DNA of 64,000 nucleotides from Pseudoclavibacter chungangensis (GCF_013410545.1 NZ_JACCFV010000001.1:3100001-3164000), one strand, 5' to 3'; positions 33,633-42,422 are shown, counted from the first letter of the stretch. The notes: a model not told the origin generated them from the sequence alone. Program-made: numbers and translations.

Positions 33633-34079
33633 ATGAGCGAGTCCGTCCGGGTCGTGGCAGCCGTGATCGTCGACGGGGATCGCGTGCTCGCGTGTCGTCG
33701 CGCCGCGCACGTGCGCGACGGCGGCGCGTGGGAGTTCCCGGGCGGCAAGGTCGAGCCGGGCGAGTCACCGCGCGAGGCACTCGTGCGGGAGATCCGGGAG
33801 GAACTCGGCGTCGACATCGAGGTGGCCGAGCTCCTCGATCGTTCCGACACGGCGCTCGGCGAGCGCACCATCGACCTGGCCTGCTATCTCGCGACGCTCA
33901 CCGGTGCCGCGCCACGGGCGAGCACGGACCACGATCGACTCGAGTGGGTGACGCGTGGCGCCCTCCTGCCCCGTGCGTGGGCGGCACCCGATCTGCCTGT
34001 CGTCGAGCTGCTCCGCGCACGGCCGACGTTCCGTCCGCCCGACGCCGGTGGCGCGACGGGACCCGGACCGCGGGCGTGA
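33633..34079 (+). CDS. NUDIX hydrolase, MutT/8-oxo-dGTP diphosphatase type
   Basis: This 148-residue protein has a complete Nudix box, GGKVEPGESPREALVREI followed by REELGVD, with the catalytic REEL glutamates kept. The start SVRVVAAVIVDGDRVLACRR and the WEFPGGK motif place it with MutT-like nucleotide-pool sanitising enzymes, which remove oxidised dGTP. Length is normal for the family. The last ~20 residues are polar and run up to the GC-rich repeat. Confidence 0.88.
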   Translation: MSESVRVVAAVIVDGDRVLACRRAAHVRDGGAWEFPGGKVEPGESPREALVREIREELGVDIEVAELLDRSDTALGERTIDLACYLATLTGAAPRASTDHDRLEWVTRGALLPRAWAAPDLPVVELLRARPTFRPPDAGGATGPGPRA

Positions 34080-34095
34080 GCCGGGCCAGGGCGAG

Positions 34096-34200
34096 GCGGG
34101 GCGAGGCCGGGCGGGGCGAGGCCGGGCGAGGCGAGGCCGGGCGAGGCGAGGCCGGGCGAGGCGAGGCCGGGCGAGGCGAGGCCGGGCGAGGCGAGGCGGG
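34096..34200 (+). repeat. 15-bp G-rich tandem repeat, about seven copies
   Basis: Units of GCGAGGCGAGGCCGG are exact at 34126, 34141, 34156 and 34171, with one mismatch in copies at 34111 and 34186. The 313-base stretch 34080-34392 contains this array and GC-rich filler with a GGCCGG-rich segment near 34265-34305, and no gene. The plus strand is strongly G-rich in GG runs. Confidence 0.92.
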
Positions 34201-34392
34201 ACCAGGCGGGGCCGGATCGGGTCAGTCATAGCGACAGGTCCCACCCCGGCTTCGAGGTGCGCACCGGGCCCGGGTCGGGCCGGCCCCTGGGCCGGTCCCG
34301 CCCGCGCGTCGCCCGGACGGAGCGATGACGCCCACCCGTGGGCCACGCCCGCCTCGGGCTCACGCCTGCCGCGGGTCACGCCTGCTCGCCGG

Positions 34393-34989
34393 TCAGTCCT
34401 GCTCATCGAGCGGCACGTCGCCGCTCATGTCCACCGATCCGCTCTTCTCGTCCAACGTGAACGTGGCCGTCGCGCGGACGCTCGGGTCCGCGTTGGCGTC
34501 GCCCGGCTCGAGGTAGGTGTAGGTGACCGAGATCTCGTTGTCCTCGACGCGCGTCACCTCGGGCGTGAAGCCGTAGGCGATCTTCGTCGCCGTCCCGATG
34601 TACTCGCCGTCGTGGAACAGCATGATCTGGTGCGGTGACGACCCCGTCGCACCGACCGGCCCGACGACGAGCCACGACAGTGCCGAGCACGCGTTGTACG
34701 AGGTCAGGTCGACCGATTCCATGTCCCACTCCAGATCGCTCAGGTTGCTGGGCTTCGGGACCTCGTCGATCGACTCCCGGAGTGCCGTCTCCGCGTCGAG
34801 CTCGGTGCAGTCCGGCTCCGCGGGCTGCGTCGTCGCATCGCTCGCGGGCGCCGCCTGCGTCGTCGCGGGCGCGCTCTCGGTGGGGCCTGGCGTCCCCGTT
34901 CCGGCGCAGCCCGCGAGACCGGCGGCGGCGAACAGGAGCGCCGTCGCTCCTGCGATCGAGGTGATGGGGCGTTTCGTGTGATACATCAT
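34393..34989 (-). CDS. Lipoprotein, LppP/LprE-like
   Basis: This 198-residue protein starts at tandem ATGs (34989 and 34986), with GAAGGA upstream. It has a signal peptide with lipobox GLAGC (lipidated Cys 28), then a Thr/Pro/Ala linker and a ~130-residue domain with two cysteines (PDCTELDAE and YNACSALSW) and the stretch SPHQIMLFHDGEYIGTATK. That stretch matches the LppP/LprE lipoprotein family of Actinobacteria, whose function is poorly known. It is expected on the outer face of the cytoplasmic membrane. Confidence 0.83.
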   Translation of the reverse strand: MMYHTKRPITSIAGATALLFAAAGLAGCAGTGTPGPTESAPATTQAAPASDATTQPAEPDCTELDAETALRESIDEVPKPSNLSDLEWDMESVDLTSYNACSALSWLVVGPVGATGSSPHQIMLFHDGEYIGTATKIAYGFTPEVTRVEDNEISVTYTYLEPGDANADPSVRATATFTLDEKSGSVDMSGDVPLDEQD

Positions 34990-35153
34990 CGTCGTCCTTC
35001 GCGTGGTCGAACGGATCCTGCGCCGCGGCGGCGATGCTCCCGCACGCGAGCCCGGCGAGGCGGTCGGTCGATGGGTCTCCGGAACCGCGAGTTCGAGCGT
35101 GCCAGGCGATGCTCCGAGCGACGCAGCCCGCGCACACGCACCACGGATGCGGG

Positions 35154-35159
35154 TACGGT
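35154..35159 (+). promoter_or_regulatory. -10 element placing transcription start at the methyltransferase GTG
   Basis: TACGGT ends 6 bases before GTG 35166, so the mRNA probably starts at the start codon (leaderless). No Shine-Dalgarno sequence is present. No good -35 is seen at 17 bases. Confidence 0.5.
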
Positions 35160-35165
35160 ACCCCG

Positions 35166-35783
35166 GTGATCGAGGACGACATCCGAGCGGCGTACACCGG
35201 GCGAGCGGACGAGTACACGGACCTGCTCGGCTCGATCGAGGACATGGAGGCCCCGGACGTGTCGCGCATCGCAGCGTGGGCGGACGAGCGCACGGGCGCG
35301 GTGCTCGATGCCGGTTGTGGTCCCGGGCACTGGACCGCGTTCCTCGCCGACCGTGGCCTCGACGCCCGCGGCGTCGATCTCGTCCCGGCGTTCGTGTCGG
35401 GCGCACGCGCGCGCTTCCCGCGTTGCCGGTTCGAGGTCGGCGACCTCGAGCGACTCCCGTTCGAGGACGCGTGTTTCGACGGCGTGCTCGCCTGGTACTC
35501 GCTCATCCACCGCGAGCCCGCCCGGATGCCGTCCGCGCTCGCGGAACTCCGCCGCGTCATGCGCCCCGGCGCATCGCTGCTCGTCGGTTTCTTCACCGGC
35601 GACGTGCTCGAACCGTTCGCGCACGCCGTGACGCCCGCGTACCGCTGGCCCGTCGATGCGCTCGTCCGCGTCGTCGAGGAGAACGGGTTCCGCGTGGACG
35701 ACACCGAGACGCGACGTCGACCGGGCGCGCGCACGCACGCGTCGATCTCGGCGCACCGGGCGGTTTCGTCGGCGATCGAGTGA
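35166..35783 (+). CDS. Class I SAM-dependent methyltransferase
   Basis: This 205-residue protein has the Methyltransf_11-type layout: motif I VLDAGCGPGHW (SAM glycine loop), acidic end of strand 2 RGVDLVP, motif post-I FEVGDLERLPFEDACFD, and motif II GVLAWYSLIH. The acceptor substrate is unknown. The first ~25 residues (YTGRADEYTDLLGS) match the usual small-molecule methyltransferase cap. GTG 35166 fits the leaderless promoter. Confidence 0.87.
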   Translation: MIEDDIRAAYTGRADEYTDLLGSIEDMEAPDVSRIAAWADERTGAVLDAGCGPGHWTAFLADRGLDARGVDLVPAFVSGARARFPRCRFEVGDLERLPFEDACFDGVLAWYSLIHREPARMPSALAELRRVMRPGASLLVGFFTGDVLEPFAHAVTPAYRWPVDALVRVVEENGFRVDDTETRRRPGARTHASISAHRAVSSAIE

Positions 35784-35982
35784 GGTTCGACGCGACGCCG
35801 ATGCCCGCCGGCGTGTGGCCCGTTCGTACGTCCGGCCGGTCCCGAGAGGCCCGCAGCACCGGCCGTCCCCGCCGCCGGCCGGCCGGTCGAGGCGCGCACA
35901 CGGGCCGATCGGGCGGCCCGAGGAGCGGAGTGGGGACCTCTCCGCGTTGACCCGCGGCATCCGCTCCACGAAGCTAGTCGAT

Positions 35983-36498
35983 ATGACGAGCGAACCGACC
36001 CGGCACTGGGCCCGGCTCTCGCGGGCACTCGGGCTCGACGAGGCCGGTGCGGACGCCGTGGCGCTCGCCGCCGACGACCCCGCGGGTTACTTCTCGGCCC
36101 ATGCCGAGGAACTCGCGGCCGCCTGGATCCACGAGGCCGACGAGGTGTCCGCCGAACTCGTGCTCACCATGCGGCTCATCGACGCCGGCCGCGCGATCCC
36201 GATCGACAGCAAGTGCACCCCCGACGAGGTCGCAGCCGATCTGCAGGAGACGGGTCCCGTGCAGGACGCGGGCATCGAGGTTCCCGTGCCCGACGCGCAG
36301 GACTCCGCCGGGGCGCTCGCCGCGGCCTTCCGTGCGGGGCTCGAACCGTTGGGGATCGGCCTCGCGGTCGTCGCGGTCGACTCGAGCGACGTCCCGCTCG
36401 TCGTCTTTCCCGCGGAACGCAGCTCCGACATCGCCGAGGCGGCCCACGCCGTCGCACGGTCGAGCGGATCGGACGAGGGCCCCATCACCTGGATCTGA
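35983..36498 (+). CDS. Single-unit relative of the three-repeat protein (DUF6630-like)
   Basis: This 171-residue soluble protein follows the repeat pattern of the 30174-32351 protein: WARLSRALGLDEAGADAVAL, then GYFSAHAEEL, TMRLIDAGRAIPI, PDEVAADLQETGPVQDAG and a final VVFPAERSSDI. No membrane segment or catalytic motif is seen. TTGACC at 35947 could be a -35, but no -10 fits at 17 bases. It heads a run of three plus-strand genes of unknown function up to 38146. Confidence 0.72.
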   Translation: MTSEPTRHWARLSRALGLDEAGADAVALAADDPAGYFSAHAEELAAAWIHEADEVSAELVLTMRLIDAGRAIPIDSKCTPDEVAADLQETGPVQDAGIEVPVPDAQDSAGALAAAFRAGLEPLGIGLAVVAVDSSDVPLVVFPAERSSDIAEAAHAVARSSGSDEGPITWI

Positions 36499-36576
36499 CC
36501 GGCCCCTTCGCATCCGGGCCGGCCGGGGCGCCCCGAGTGGGATGCTCCACCCATCGCGTCGCACGGGACGTCGGGG

Positions 36577-36582
36577 TACTCT
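36577..36582 (+). promoter_or_regulatory. -10 element for a near-leaderless transcript of the next gene
   Basis: TACTCT ends 8 bases ahead of ATG 36591. There is no ribosome-binding site, so the message likely begins at or within a base or two of the start codon. Confidence 0.5.
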
Positions 36583-36590
36583 CGGCCACC

Positions 36591-37412
36591 ATGCGCAGCG
36601 TCTCATACGACGAACGACCCGCACCGGTCCTCGGGGACGGCCGACCGCACGGTGTCGAGGCGGCCTCGACGGCACCGCGCCCGCCGATCTCGATGCCCGA
36701 CGCCGCTGCCCCCACCTCGTCCGACACGCTCGAGCGCACGACCGGCCACGCGGACGATGCGGCGGGACGGGCCGGGCGGACCGCCGAACTGCGCGCCGCG
36801 CTCGCGACGATGTTCCGTGCGCTGGGCTACCGAGTGGTGCCCGACGGACAGCACCTCGCGGCCGTCCACGACATCGGTCACTTCGGCGTCACGCCGCGCG
36901 GTGAGGCGCCGACGGGCGAGGAGCGGTTCACGTTCCTCGTCGGGCTCGACGAGGCGGCGCGTCGGCTCACCGTCCGCACGCACGTGCGACGGATGGCCCG
37001 CCCCGGCCCGGTGAGCGCGCTCGCGTTCGACGAGTTCGGGAACGAGGTCCCGCGCGAGGCGAGGTTCGGGCCGAAACGGCTCGTGACGCTCGAGGGGCAG
37101 GTGCGCGCCGAGCTCGTCCTCGAGGACCACGTGCCGCTCCCGGATGGGTCGGTCCGGATCGACTACTCCCGCTTCGACAGCGAGGAGGCACGGCTCGATC
37201 TGCTCGACATCGTCCGCGAGTTCGGCTGGACCGTCGTCACGGATCCGCAGCGAGACGGTCACCGACACGTCGTCCGGGCCCGTCGCGTGCGTCGCGACCC
37301 GCTGCTCGTCCGCCTCGCCGCCGCCGTCCGTCGCCATCGGGCGGCGCGCGCGGAACGGCGCGACGAAGCGACCGCCGCCGGTCGTGATGCCCCGGAGGCG
37401 CCCTCGATCTGA
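36591..37412 (+). CDS. Hypothetical protein, unknown function
   Basis: This 273-residue protein has ~60 N-terminal residues that are low-complexity (Pro/Ala/Ser/Asp). A folded alpha/beta part follows with ELRAALATMFRALGYRVV, FTFLVGLDEAARRLTVRTHV, LEDHVPLPDGSVRIDYSRFD and LLDIVREFGWTVVTD. The tail is basic. No family is recognised. It lies between two DUF-type genes and may share their role, which is itself unknown. Confidence 0.65.
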   Translation: MRSVSYDERPAPVLGDGRPHGVEAASTAPRPPISMPDAAAPTSSDTLERTTGHADDAAGRAGRTAELRAALATMFRALGYRVVPDGQHLAAVHDIGHFGVTPRGEAPTGEERFTFLVGLDEAARRLTVRTHVRRMARPGPVSALAFDEFGNEVPREARFGPKRLVTLEGQVRAELVLEDHVPLPDGSVRIDYSRFDSEEARLDLLDIVREFGWTVVTDPQRDGHRHVVRARRVRRDPLLVRLAAAVRRHRAARAERRDEATAAGRDAPEAPSI

Positions 37413-37522
37413 CGGTCGCGGACGGCTCGACCGGCACCGACGGTACCGGCGGTTCAGCACACGGACGCCGAGGGGTTCCCCGGGTTCAGCTGCGGTTCAT
37501 CGCCCGCACCGAGACTGACCGC

Positions 37523-38146
37523 ATGACGCTACGCCACCCGGTCGTCGACAGTGCGTTCCCGCCCGGCGACGGGACCCTCTCGGGACGGCTCATGCTCGAT
37601 GTGGCGCTCGGTCTGGACGACACCGACGACATCCTCGACGACCTCGAGGAGTTGCTCGAGGACGGCGAGTTCCACGAGTTCTACCCGGACGACAAGGTCC
37701 CGACGGTCCGGGAGGTGCGCACCCTGCTCGCCGACGTCGTGGCCGAGCACAATCGGCTCGTCACGGAGACCTCGCCGCAGCGGGACGCGTTCTTCGCCGC
37801 GCTTCGCGCACTCACGGAGCGCGACGTGCTCGCCTCGTTCTCCGGCACCACGCTGAGCGACGCGGTCGGCGACGCGTTCCAGCTCGCGACGGAGTTGCAG
37901 GACGCGGGCGAGGAGGTGCGCGGCTTCGTGTTCAGCCACCGGCAGGACCTCGAACGGCTCATCACCGACGACCACCTGACCGTGGGCTTCGGCTCGGTCG
38001 CGGACGACGACGCCGAGGCGGCGGCCATCGGCGCGCTCGCGCTCGACGCGTTCACGCGGGCGGGGCTCGACGCGACGTGGGACGGCGATGTGGATCACCG
38101 GATCGAGATCCGCGGTCTGCGTTGGGCGGCACCCTTCGACGGCTGA
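37523..38146 (+). CDS. DUF6891-like protein
   Basis: This is a 207-residue soluble protein. The C-terminal half follows a recognisable pattern: RGFVFSHRQDLERLITDDHL, then VGFGSVADDDAEAA, and a closing GLDATWDGDVDHRIEI and LRW. That pattern recalls DUF6891 proteins; this is from memory. The N-terminal ~60 residues are acidic (DDTDDILDDLEELLEDGEF). No catalytic site is known for this family. Confidence 0.68.
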   Translation: MTLRHPVVDSAFPPGDGTLSGRLMLDVALGLDDTDDILDDLEELLEDGEFHEFYPDDKVPTVREVRTLLADVVAEHNRLVTETSPQRDAFFAALRALTERDVLASFSGTTLSDAVGDAFQLATELQDAGEEVRGFVFSHRQDLERLITDDHLTVGFGSVADDDAEAAAIGALALDAFTRAGLDATWDGDVDHRIEIRGLRWAAPFDG

Positions 38147-38351
38147 GCCGACGCCGGTCCGTCGGTCGACCCGACGACACCCGGCCGACGACGCCGGTCC
38201 GCGGTGACCGAGGGGCCGCTTCGCTCATGTGCCGCGTGGCCGGGGGCGAGCGCCACGCGGCTCCGGTGCCGACTGGCTCCGGGCCGCCGGGCCTCAGGAG
38301 CCGCCGGCCGCGAAGCACGGATCGCGGCGCGGTCACGTTGCCGTGCCCCGT

Positions 38352-39044
38352 TCAGACGAACGCCACCGCCCTGACCGGCGCCCCGTCCGCGTCGATCGGT
38401 AGCGGGAAGAATCCGACCCGTACTCGCTCCGGGAGCCCCGCGACGTTCGTGAGGTTCTCCACGATGAGTCCGTCGGCGCCGAGCACGATCTCGTGGACGG
38501 CGAGCGACCCCGCCGTGTCGGGGCTCTCGGCATCGAGCGCGAGGACGTGCATCCCGCGCCGCAGGAGTTCCGTCGCGGCCGCCGGGCCGAGTCCGCGGTG
38601 CTCCGGGCCGCGATCGTCGGACGAGCGATCATCCGCTGAGCGTTCGACGGACGAGCGATCGTCGGGTGAGCGATCGACGGACGAGCGATCGTGTCGGCCG
38701 GTGTCGATCAACACGATCGGGGGAAGTCGCTCGGGCAGGCCGCCCGTGATCGCACGGTCGAGTTCAGCGAGACCGTACCGATCGCCGGACGGGAGGCTCG
38801 AGCGCGGGAGGTGCACGACGATCGCGTCGCCGAGGAGCTCGTCCAGCGCGATCCGCCCCGACGTGCGTCCGCCGGGGACGACGTGGGCCGGGGCATCGAG
38901 GTGCGTGCCGGTGTGGCTCCCGAGGGCCAGGGCCGTGACGGCGACGCCGTCGGCGACGAGGTCGAGCGCGGGACCGGACGTCACGTCCGGATCACCGGGG
39001 TAGACGGCCATTCCCGCGACGATGGGCAGGCTGAGATCGAGCAT
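38352..39044 (-). CDS. Cyclase / kynurenine-formamidase-like metal hydrolase with repeat insertion
   Basis: This is a 230-residue protein of the cyclase family. The metal-binding motif HTGTHLDAPAH is intact, with the usual DLSLPIVAGMAVYPGDPDV opening and VLALDAESPD near the end. Family members hydrolyse amide or lactone bonds, for example N-formylkynurenine or isatin. Right after the conserved VLIDTGR strand an Asp/Arg/Ser repeat (DRSSVDRSPDDRSSVERS and on) of about 28 residues is inserted, coded by short GACGAGCGATC repeats at about 38615-38700. It replaces a loop that normally carries substrate-side residues, so activity may be changed. Confidence 0.85.
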   Translation of the reverse strand: MLDLSLPIVAGMAVYPGDPDVTSGPALDLVADGVAVTALALGSHTGTHLDAPAHVVPGGRTSGRIALDELLGDAIVVHLPRSSLPSGDRYGLAELDRAITGGLPERLPPIVLIDTGRHDRSSVDRSPDDRSSVERSADDRSSDDRGPEHRGLGPAAATELLRRGMHVLALDAESPDTAGSLAVHEIVLGADGLIVENLTNVAGLPERVRVGFFPLPIDADGAPVRAVAFV

Positions 39045-39168
39045 GCCTCGATCCTGCCCCGCCGCACCCCCGATCGCGGTCGGAGACACCCGGCGGTACC
39101 CGGAAACACCTGCACGCGACACCGACGCCGGCCCGATTCCGAAACCGGCTCCGCACGAGCCCGCGGAG

Positions 39169-39221
39169 AAAGCCGGGTTGTTGCTACCGGGCCCGCGGCC
39201 CGGTAGCAACAACCCGGCTTT
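39169..39221. repeat. Family hairpin, copy 3: 25-bp stem between divergent genes
   Basis: Arms 39169-39193 and 39197-39221 pair perfectly around a 3-base loop. The core GCCGGGTTGTTGCTACCGGG is flanked by A and T runs on its two sides, the shape of a rho-independent terminator. Unlike the other three copies it lies between divergent genes (starts at 39044 and 39300), so simple end-of-gene termination does not explain it. Confidence 0.88.
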
Positions 39222-39299
39222 TTCTGGCGCAGGTCTCGGTGCTCGGTCGTGCATCCTTCGGGTGACGCGCACATCGGCGTGCGCCCGCACACTGCACTC

Positions 39300-40277
39300 A
39301 TGCCACGTGCACACGAGGATCCCGCGACGTCGCGCGGTGCGAACGGCTCGCCGTCGAGCCGAGCGGGGGACGCCGCGCCGCCGGGCCCGGCCCGTGCCCG
39401 CGACGGCGCGACGGTGACCGTGCTCGCTCCGCGCGCCGGACTCGCCGTCGCCGTCATCGTGCTCGGACTGTGGCTCGCGGCCCTCGTGACCGTCCTCGTC
39501 ACCACGCCCGGTGGCCGACCCGTCTCGAGCGACCCCGGGGCGCCGGCCGTCCCGTACTGGGTCGTGCTGCTCCCGGCCGCGGTCGCGATCGCCATGACGT
39601 GCTGGCTTCCGCCGCGATCCCCCGCACGTCCTGCTGGTGTCGGACGTCGCGGACGACTCCTCGTGACCACGGCCGCCCTCGTCGTGCTCGCCGTCCTCTT
39701 CCCGGTGCTCACGATCGTCGGCCGTCTCTCGGGCGAGGCCTACATGCTGTGGAAGTTCGTGCTCTTCATCGTCGTTCCGCTCCTCCTCGTCGTGAGCATC
39801 CGCAACGCCGTGCGCATCGAGCGACGCGGCGGATGGGACCGGTGGCTCCAGCCCCTGTTCCTCGTCCTCGTCTGGCTCGTGCTCGTGCTCGCGCTCGCGA
39901 AGATCGCACCATGGACTCCCACGTACGACCTCGGCGGTGTCGACCGGCTCACGCTCGTCGTCGCGGCGAGCGCGACGGCCGTGACCACCGGCTTCGGGGA
40001 GGAGCTCTTCTACCGTCGTCTGCTCCAGACGCGCCTCGAGGCGATGCTGGGTGCGCCGGGCGGCATCGCACTCGCGTCGCTCGCGTTCGCGCTCACGCAC
40101 CTCGGGTCACACGGCTCCGGCACGCCGCTGCTCGATGCTGCGCAGGTCGTCGTCGTCCAGGGATCATTCGGTGCACTCGCCGGTGTGTTGTGGTGGCGGT
40201 ATCGGAACGTCACCGCGATCGTCGCCCTGCACGTCCTCGTGAACGGCTGGGACCCCCTCGTCGCCCTGCTCGCCTGA
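39300..40277 (+). CDS. CPBP-family (CAAX-type) intramembrane metalloprotease
   Basis: This 325-residue protein has about eight transmembrane helices. The C-terminal CPBP domain has all three motifs: EELFYRRLLQTR (EExxxR), FALTHLG and a final HVLVNGWD. The first ~40 residues are polar and disordered. Family members process prenylated or other membrane substrates, or confer bacteriocin self-immunity; the substrate is unknown here. No ribosome-binding site is seen. Confidence 0.87.
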   Translation: MPRAHEDPATSRGANGSPSSRAGDAAPPGPARARDGATVTVLAPRAGLAVAVIVLGLWLAALVTVLVTTPGGRPVSSDPGAPAVPYWVVLLPAAVAIAMTCWLPPRSPARPAGVGRRGRLLVTTAALVVLAVLFPVLTIVGRLSGEAYMLWKFVLFIVVPLLLVVSIRNAVRIERRGGWDRWLQPLFLVLVWLVLVLALAKIAPWTPTYDLGGVDRLTLVVAASATAVTTGFGEELFYRRLLQTRLEAMLGAPGGIALASLAFALTHLGSHGSGTPLLDAAQVVVVQGSFGALAGVLWWRYRNVTAIVALHVLVNGWDPLVALLA

Positions 40278-40335
40278 CGCGTCCACCCGGCGTCGGCACC
40301 AGCACCGGGATAGGGACCGGCACCAGCACCAGCTT

Positions 40336-40383
40336 CGGCCTCGGCCTCAGCCGCGGCCTCGGCCTCGGCCTCGGCCTCGGCGA
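40336..40383 (+). repeat. CCTCGG hexamer repeat at the end of the CPBP unit
   Basis: Six or more CCTCGG/CCTCAG units lie in the 133-base spacer between the CPBP gene and the convergent response-regulator gene, after two GGCACCAGCACC-type units. No gene is present. Confidence 0.75.
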
Positions 40384-40410
40384 GCGTGGGCCTGTTCGTC
40401 ACCGCACGTC

Positions 40411-41121
40411 CTACCGGTCGAGTCCGAGCTCCCTCGCGGCGATCGCGGCCTGCATGCGCGATACGAGACCGAGCTTCGTGAGGATCCGTGAGACGTGCGT
40501 CTTCGCGGTCGCCTCAGTGACGCCGAGCGTCCGCGCGATCCCGGCGTTCGACAGTCCCCGACCGAGCACCCCGAGCACCTCCCGCTCCCGCGGTGTGAGG
40601 CCCGCGACCGAGCTGTCGTCGAGCCGGAACGACGGCGCCCGATCGGCATCCGCCCGGGCCTCGGCCTCGGCGGGGTCGACGATGCCGCCGGATCGCCCAC
40701 CCGGCGCCACGACGAAGTGCTCGAGCACCCGCCGCGTCACCTCCGGGGCCATGACGCCGTCGCCCGCAGCCACGCGCCGGACCGCGTCGATGAGCACGTC
40801 CGGTTCGACGGTCTTGAGCAGGATGCCGGCCGCGCCCGCGCGGAGCACGCCGAAGACGACCTCGTCGAGGTCGTAGGTCGTGAGGACGAGCACGGCCGCG
40901 AGCCGCCTGGCCGTGATCGCCGCGGTCGCCTCGATGCCGTCGATGCCCGGCATCCGCGCATCCATGAGCACGACATCGGGACGCAGTGCGCGCGCGTCGC
41001 CGATCGCGGCGGCACCGTCAGCCGCCTCGCCGACGACCTCGATGTCCCCGGCCCGCTCGAGCAGGAGACGGACGCCGCTGCGAACCGTCGCGTGGTCGTC
41101 CGCGAGCAGGACGCGGATCAT
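40411..41121 (-). CDS. NarL/FixJ-family response regulator
   Basis: This 236-residue protein has a receiver domain with the acidic pair ADD near residue 9, phospho-acceptor Asp54 in VVLMDARMPG, the switch Thr in LVLTTYD, and Lys in ILLKTVEP. The C-terminal LuxR-type helix-turn-helix (LTPREREVLGVLGRGLSNAG) binds DNA. It overlaps the histidine-kinase gene by 4 bases (ATGA), so the pair forms one two-component system. The 40-residue linker is longer than usual. The target is unknown. Confidence 0.93.
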   Translation of the reverse strand: MIRVLLADDHATVRSGVRLLLERAGDIEVVGEAADGAAAIGDARALRPDVVLMDARMPGIDGIEATAAITARRLAAVLVLTTYDLDEVVFGVLRAGAAGILLKTVEPDVLIDAVRRVAAGDGVMAPEVTRRVLEHFVVAPGGRSGGIVDPAEAEARADADRAPSFRLDDSSVAGLTPREREVLGVLGRGLSNAGIARTLGVTEATAKTHVSRILTKLGLVSRMQAAIAARELGLDR

Positions 41122-42422
41122 CGTTCCGCCGCCGCTCGGATCGGGACACGCACGTCGACGCGCCACGTCCGCACCACCGCGGCTTCGGGCGACGCGGCCC
41201 CGGGGCCGTCGCCCGTGGTCCCCGACGAGGCGTCCGTCTCGTCGTCGTCGACGGGCACCGGCCCCGACGCGATCGAACCGCCGATCGCCGACACCCGTTC
41301 ACGCATCGACGCGAGCCCCGCACCACCGGTCGGCAACCGTGCCGCGTCGGCGTCGATCGGGTTCTCGATGCACAACCGCACCGCGTCCGATGAACCGTCG
41401 AATGCGATGCGCACGCGATCGGTCCCGTACTTGAGGGCGTTCACGAGCGCTTCGCGGGCGACGGGCGCGAGTTCGCGGGCGAATGGGGCGGGCAGGGAGC
41501 CGAGCGCGGACTCGTCGACCCGAAGATCCACCGTGAGCCCCGCGCCGACCGCCCACGCCGCGAGCTCGCCCGGATCCAACAGCGGTCCGTCGCGGCCCTC
41601 GCGCATTCCGTTCGTCGCGTCGAGACGATCTTCCCCTGAGCGCAGGACCTCGATGAGTTCGCGCATCTCACTGATCGACGCGACGCTCGCCGCCCGCACG
41701 TCCTCGAGCGCGCGCCGGTCGCGTTCGGTGTCCGGTGCTTCGGCGAGCGCCGCGGCCGAGTGGAGCGCGATGGCGGAGAGCCTGGCGGAGACGACGTCGT
41801 GCAGATCCCGGGCGACTGCCGCACGCTCCCGCGCGACGGCCTCGGCACGCTCGGCGGCCGAATCGCGCACGGCCCGCTCCGCGAGCGCCGTGCTGAGCGT
41901 CGCCCGCTCGTCGGCGAGGTTCGCGATCGCCCGCTCCTGCTGCACCGAGACGCCCCACCAGAACGGCACGACGAGCGCCGCGAAGAGTGCGAGCATGCCG
42001 CCGATCGCGTTCTCGAGATCGCCCGTCACGGCGAGCGTGAAGATGCCGAACCCCATGATCACGACGCAGCAGACGACGGTTCCGACGACGCGTCCGCGGC
42101 GGCTCGAACGTTCGCCGACGAGGTAGAGCACGTCGCACAGCGCGATCCAGCTCACGAGCATCACGCCGACCATGGTGTTGAGGAGGGCCGTCACGGATGC
42201 GATCACGAGTGCCGCGTACATCCACCGTCGTTTGAGCAGGACGGCCGCGAGCGATGCGACGACGAGCAGCACCGGCACCCACGCCGGGACGAGCGGTGCC
42301 GGGTCTTCGAGCGGGAACTGCCATCGTGGTGGGTCGCCGCTCAGGATCGAGACGGCGCCGACGACGACGAGCGCGACGGCGAGCGCGACGTCGGTGCGGG
42401 TCGGTCGGGGGGACGGGCGCAT
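41118..42422 (-). CDS. Membrane sensor histidine kinase, HisKA_3 (NarL-partner) type
   Basis: This 434-residue protein has five or six N-terminal membrane helices (to about residue 160), a coiled coil (QQERAIANLADERATL), then the HisKA_3 dimerisation segment with phospho-acceptor His208 in ARDLHDVVSARLSAIAL. The ATPase domain has an N-box-like EALVNALKYG and G-box GGAGLASMRERV. A short signal-free sensor without an extracellular domain suggests sensing within the membrane. GATACT on the minus strand (42433-42428) lies 5 bases ahead of the ATG, which suggests a near-leaderless message. It pairs with the overlapping response regulator. Confidence 0.92.
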   Translation of the reverse strand: MRPSPRPTRTDVALAVALVVVGAVSILSGDPPRWQFPLEDPAPLVPAWVPVLLVVASLAAVLLKRRWMYAALVIASVTALLNTMVGVMLVSWIALCDVLYLVGERSSRRGRVVGTVVCCVVIMGFGIFTLAVTGDLENAIGGMLALFAALVVPFWWGVSVQQERAIANLADERATLSTALAERAVRDSAAERAEAVARERAAVARDLHDVVSARLSAIALHSAAALAEAPDTERDRRALEDVRAASVASISEMRELIEVLRSGEDRLDATNGMREGRDGPLLDPGELAAWAVGAGLTVDLRVDESALGSLPAPFARELAPVAREALVNALKYGTDRVRIAFDGSSDAVRLCIENPIDADAARLPTGGAGLASMRERVSAIGGSIASGPVPVDDDETDASSGTTGDGPGAASPEAAVVRTWRVDVRVPIRAAAER

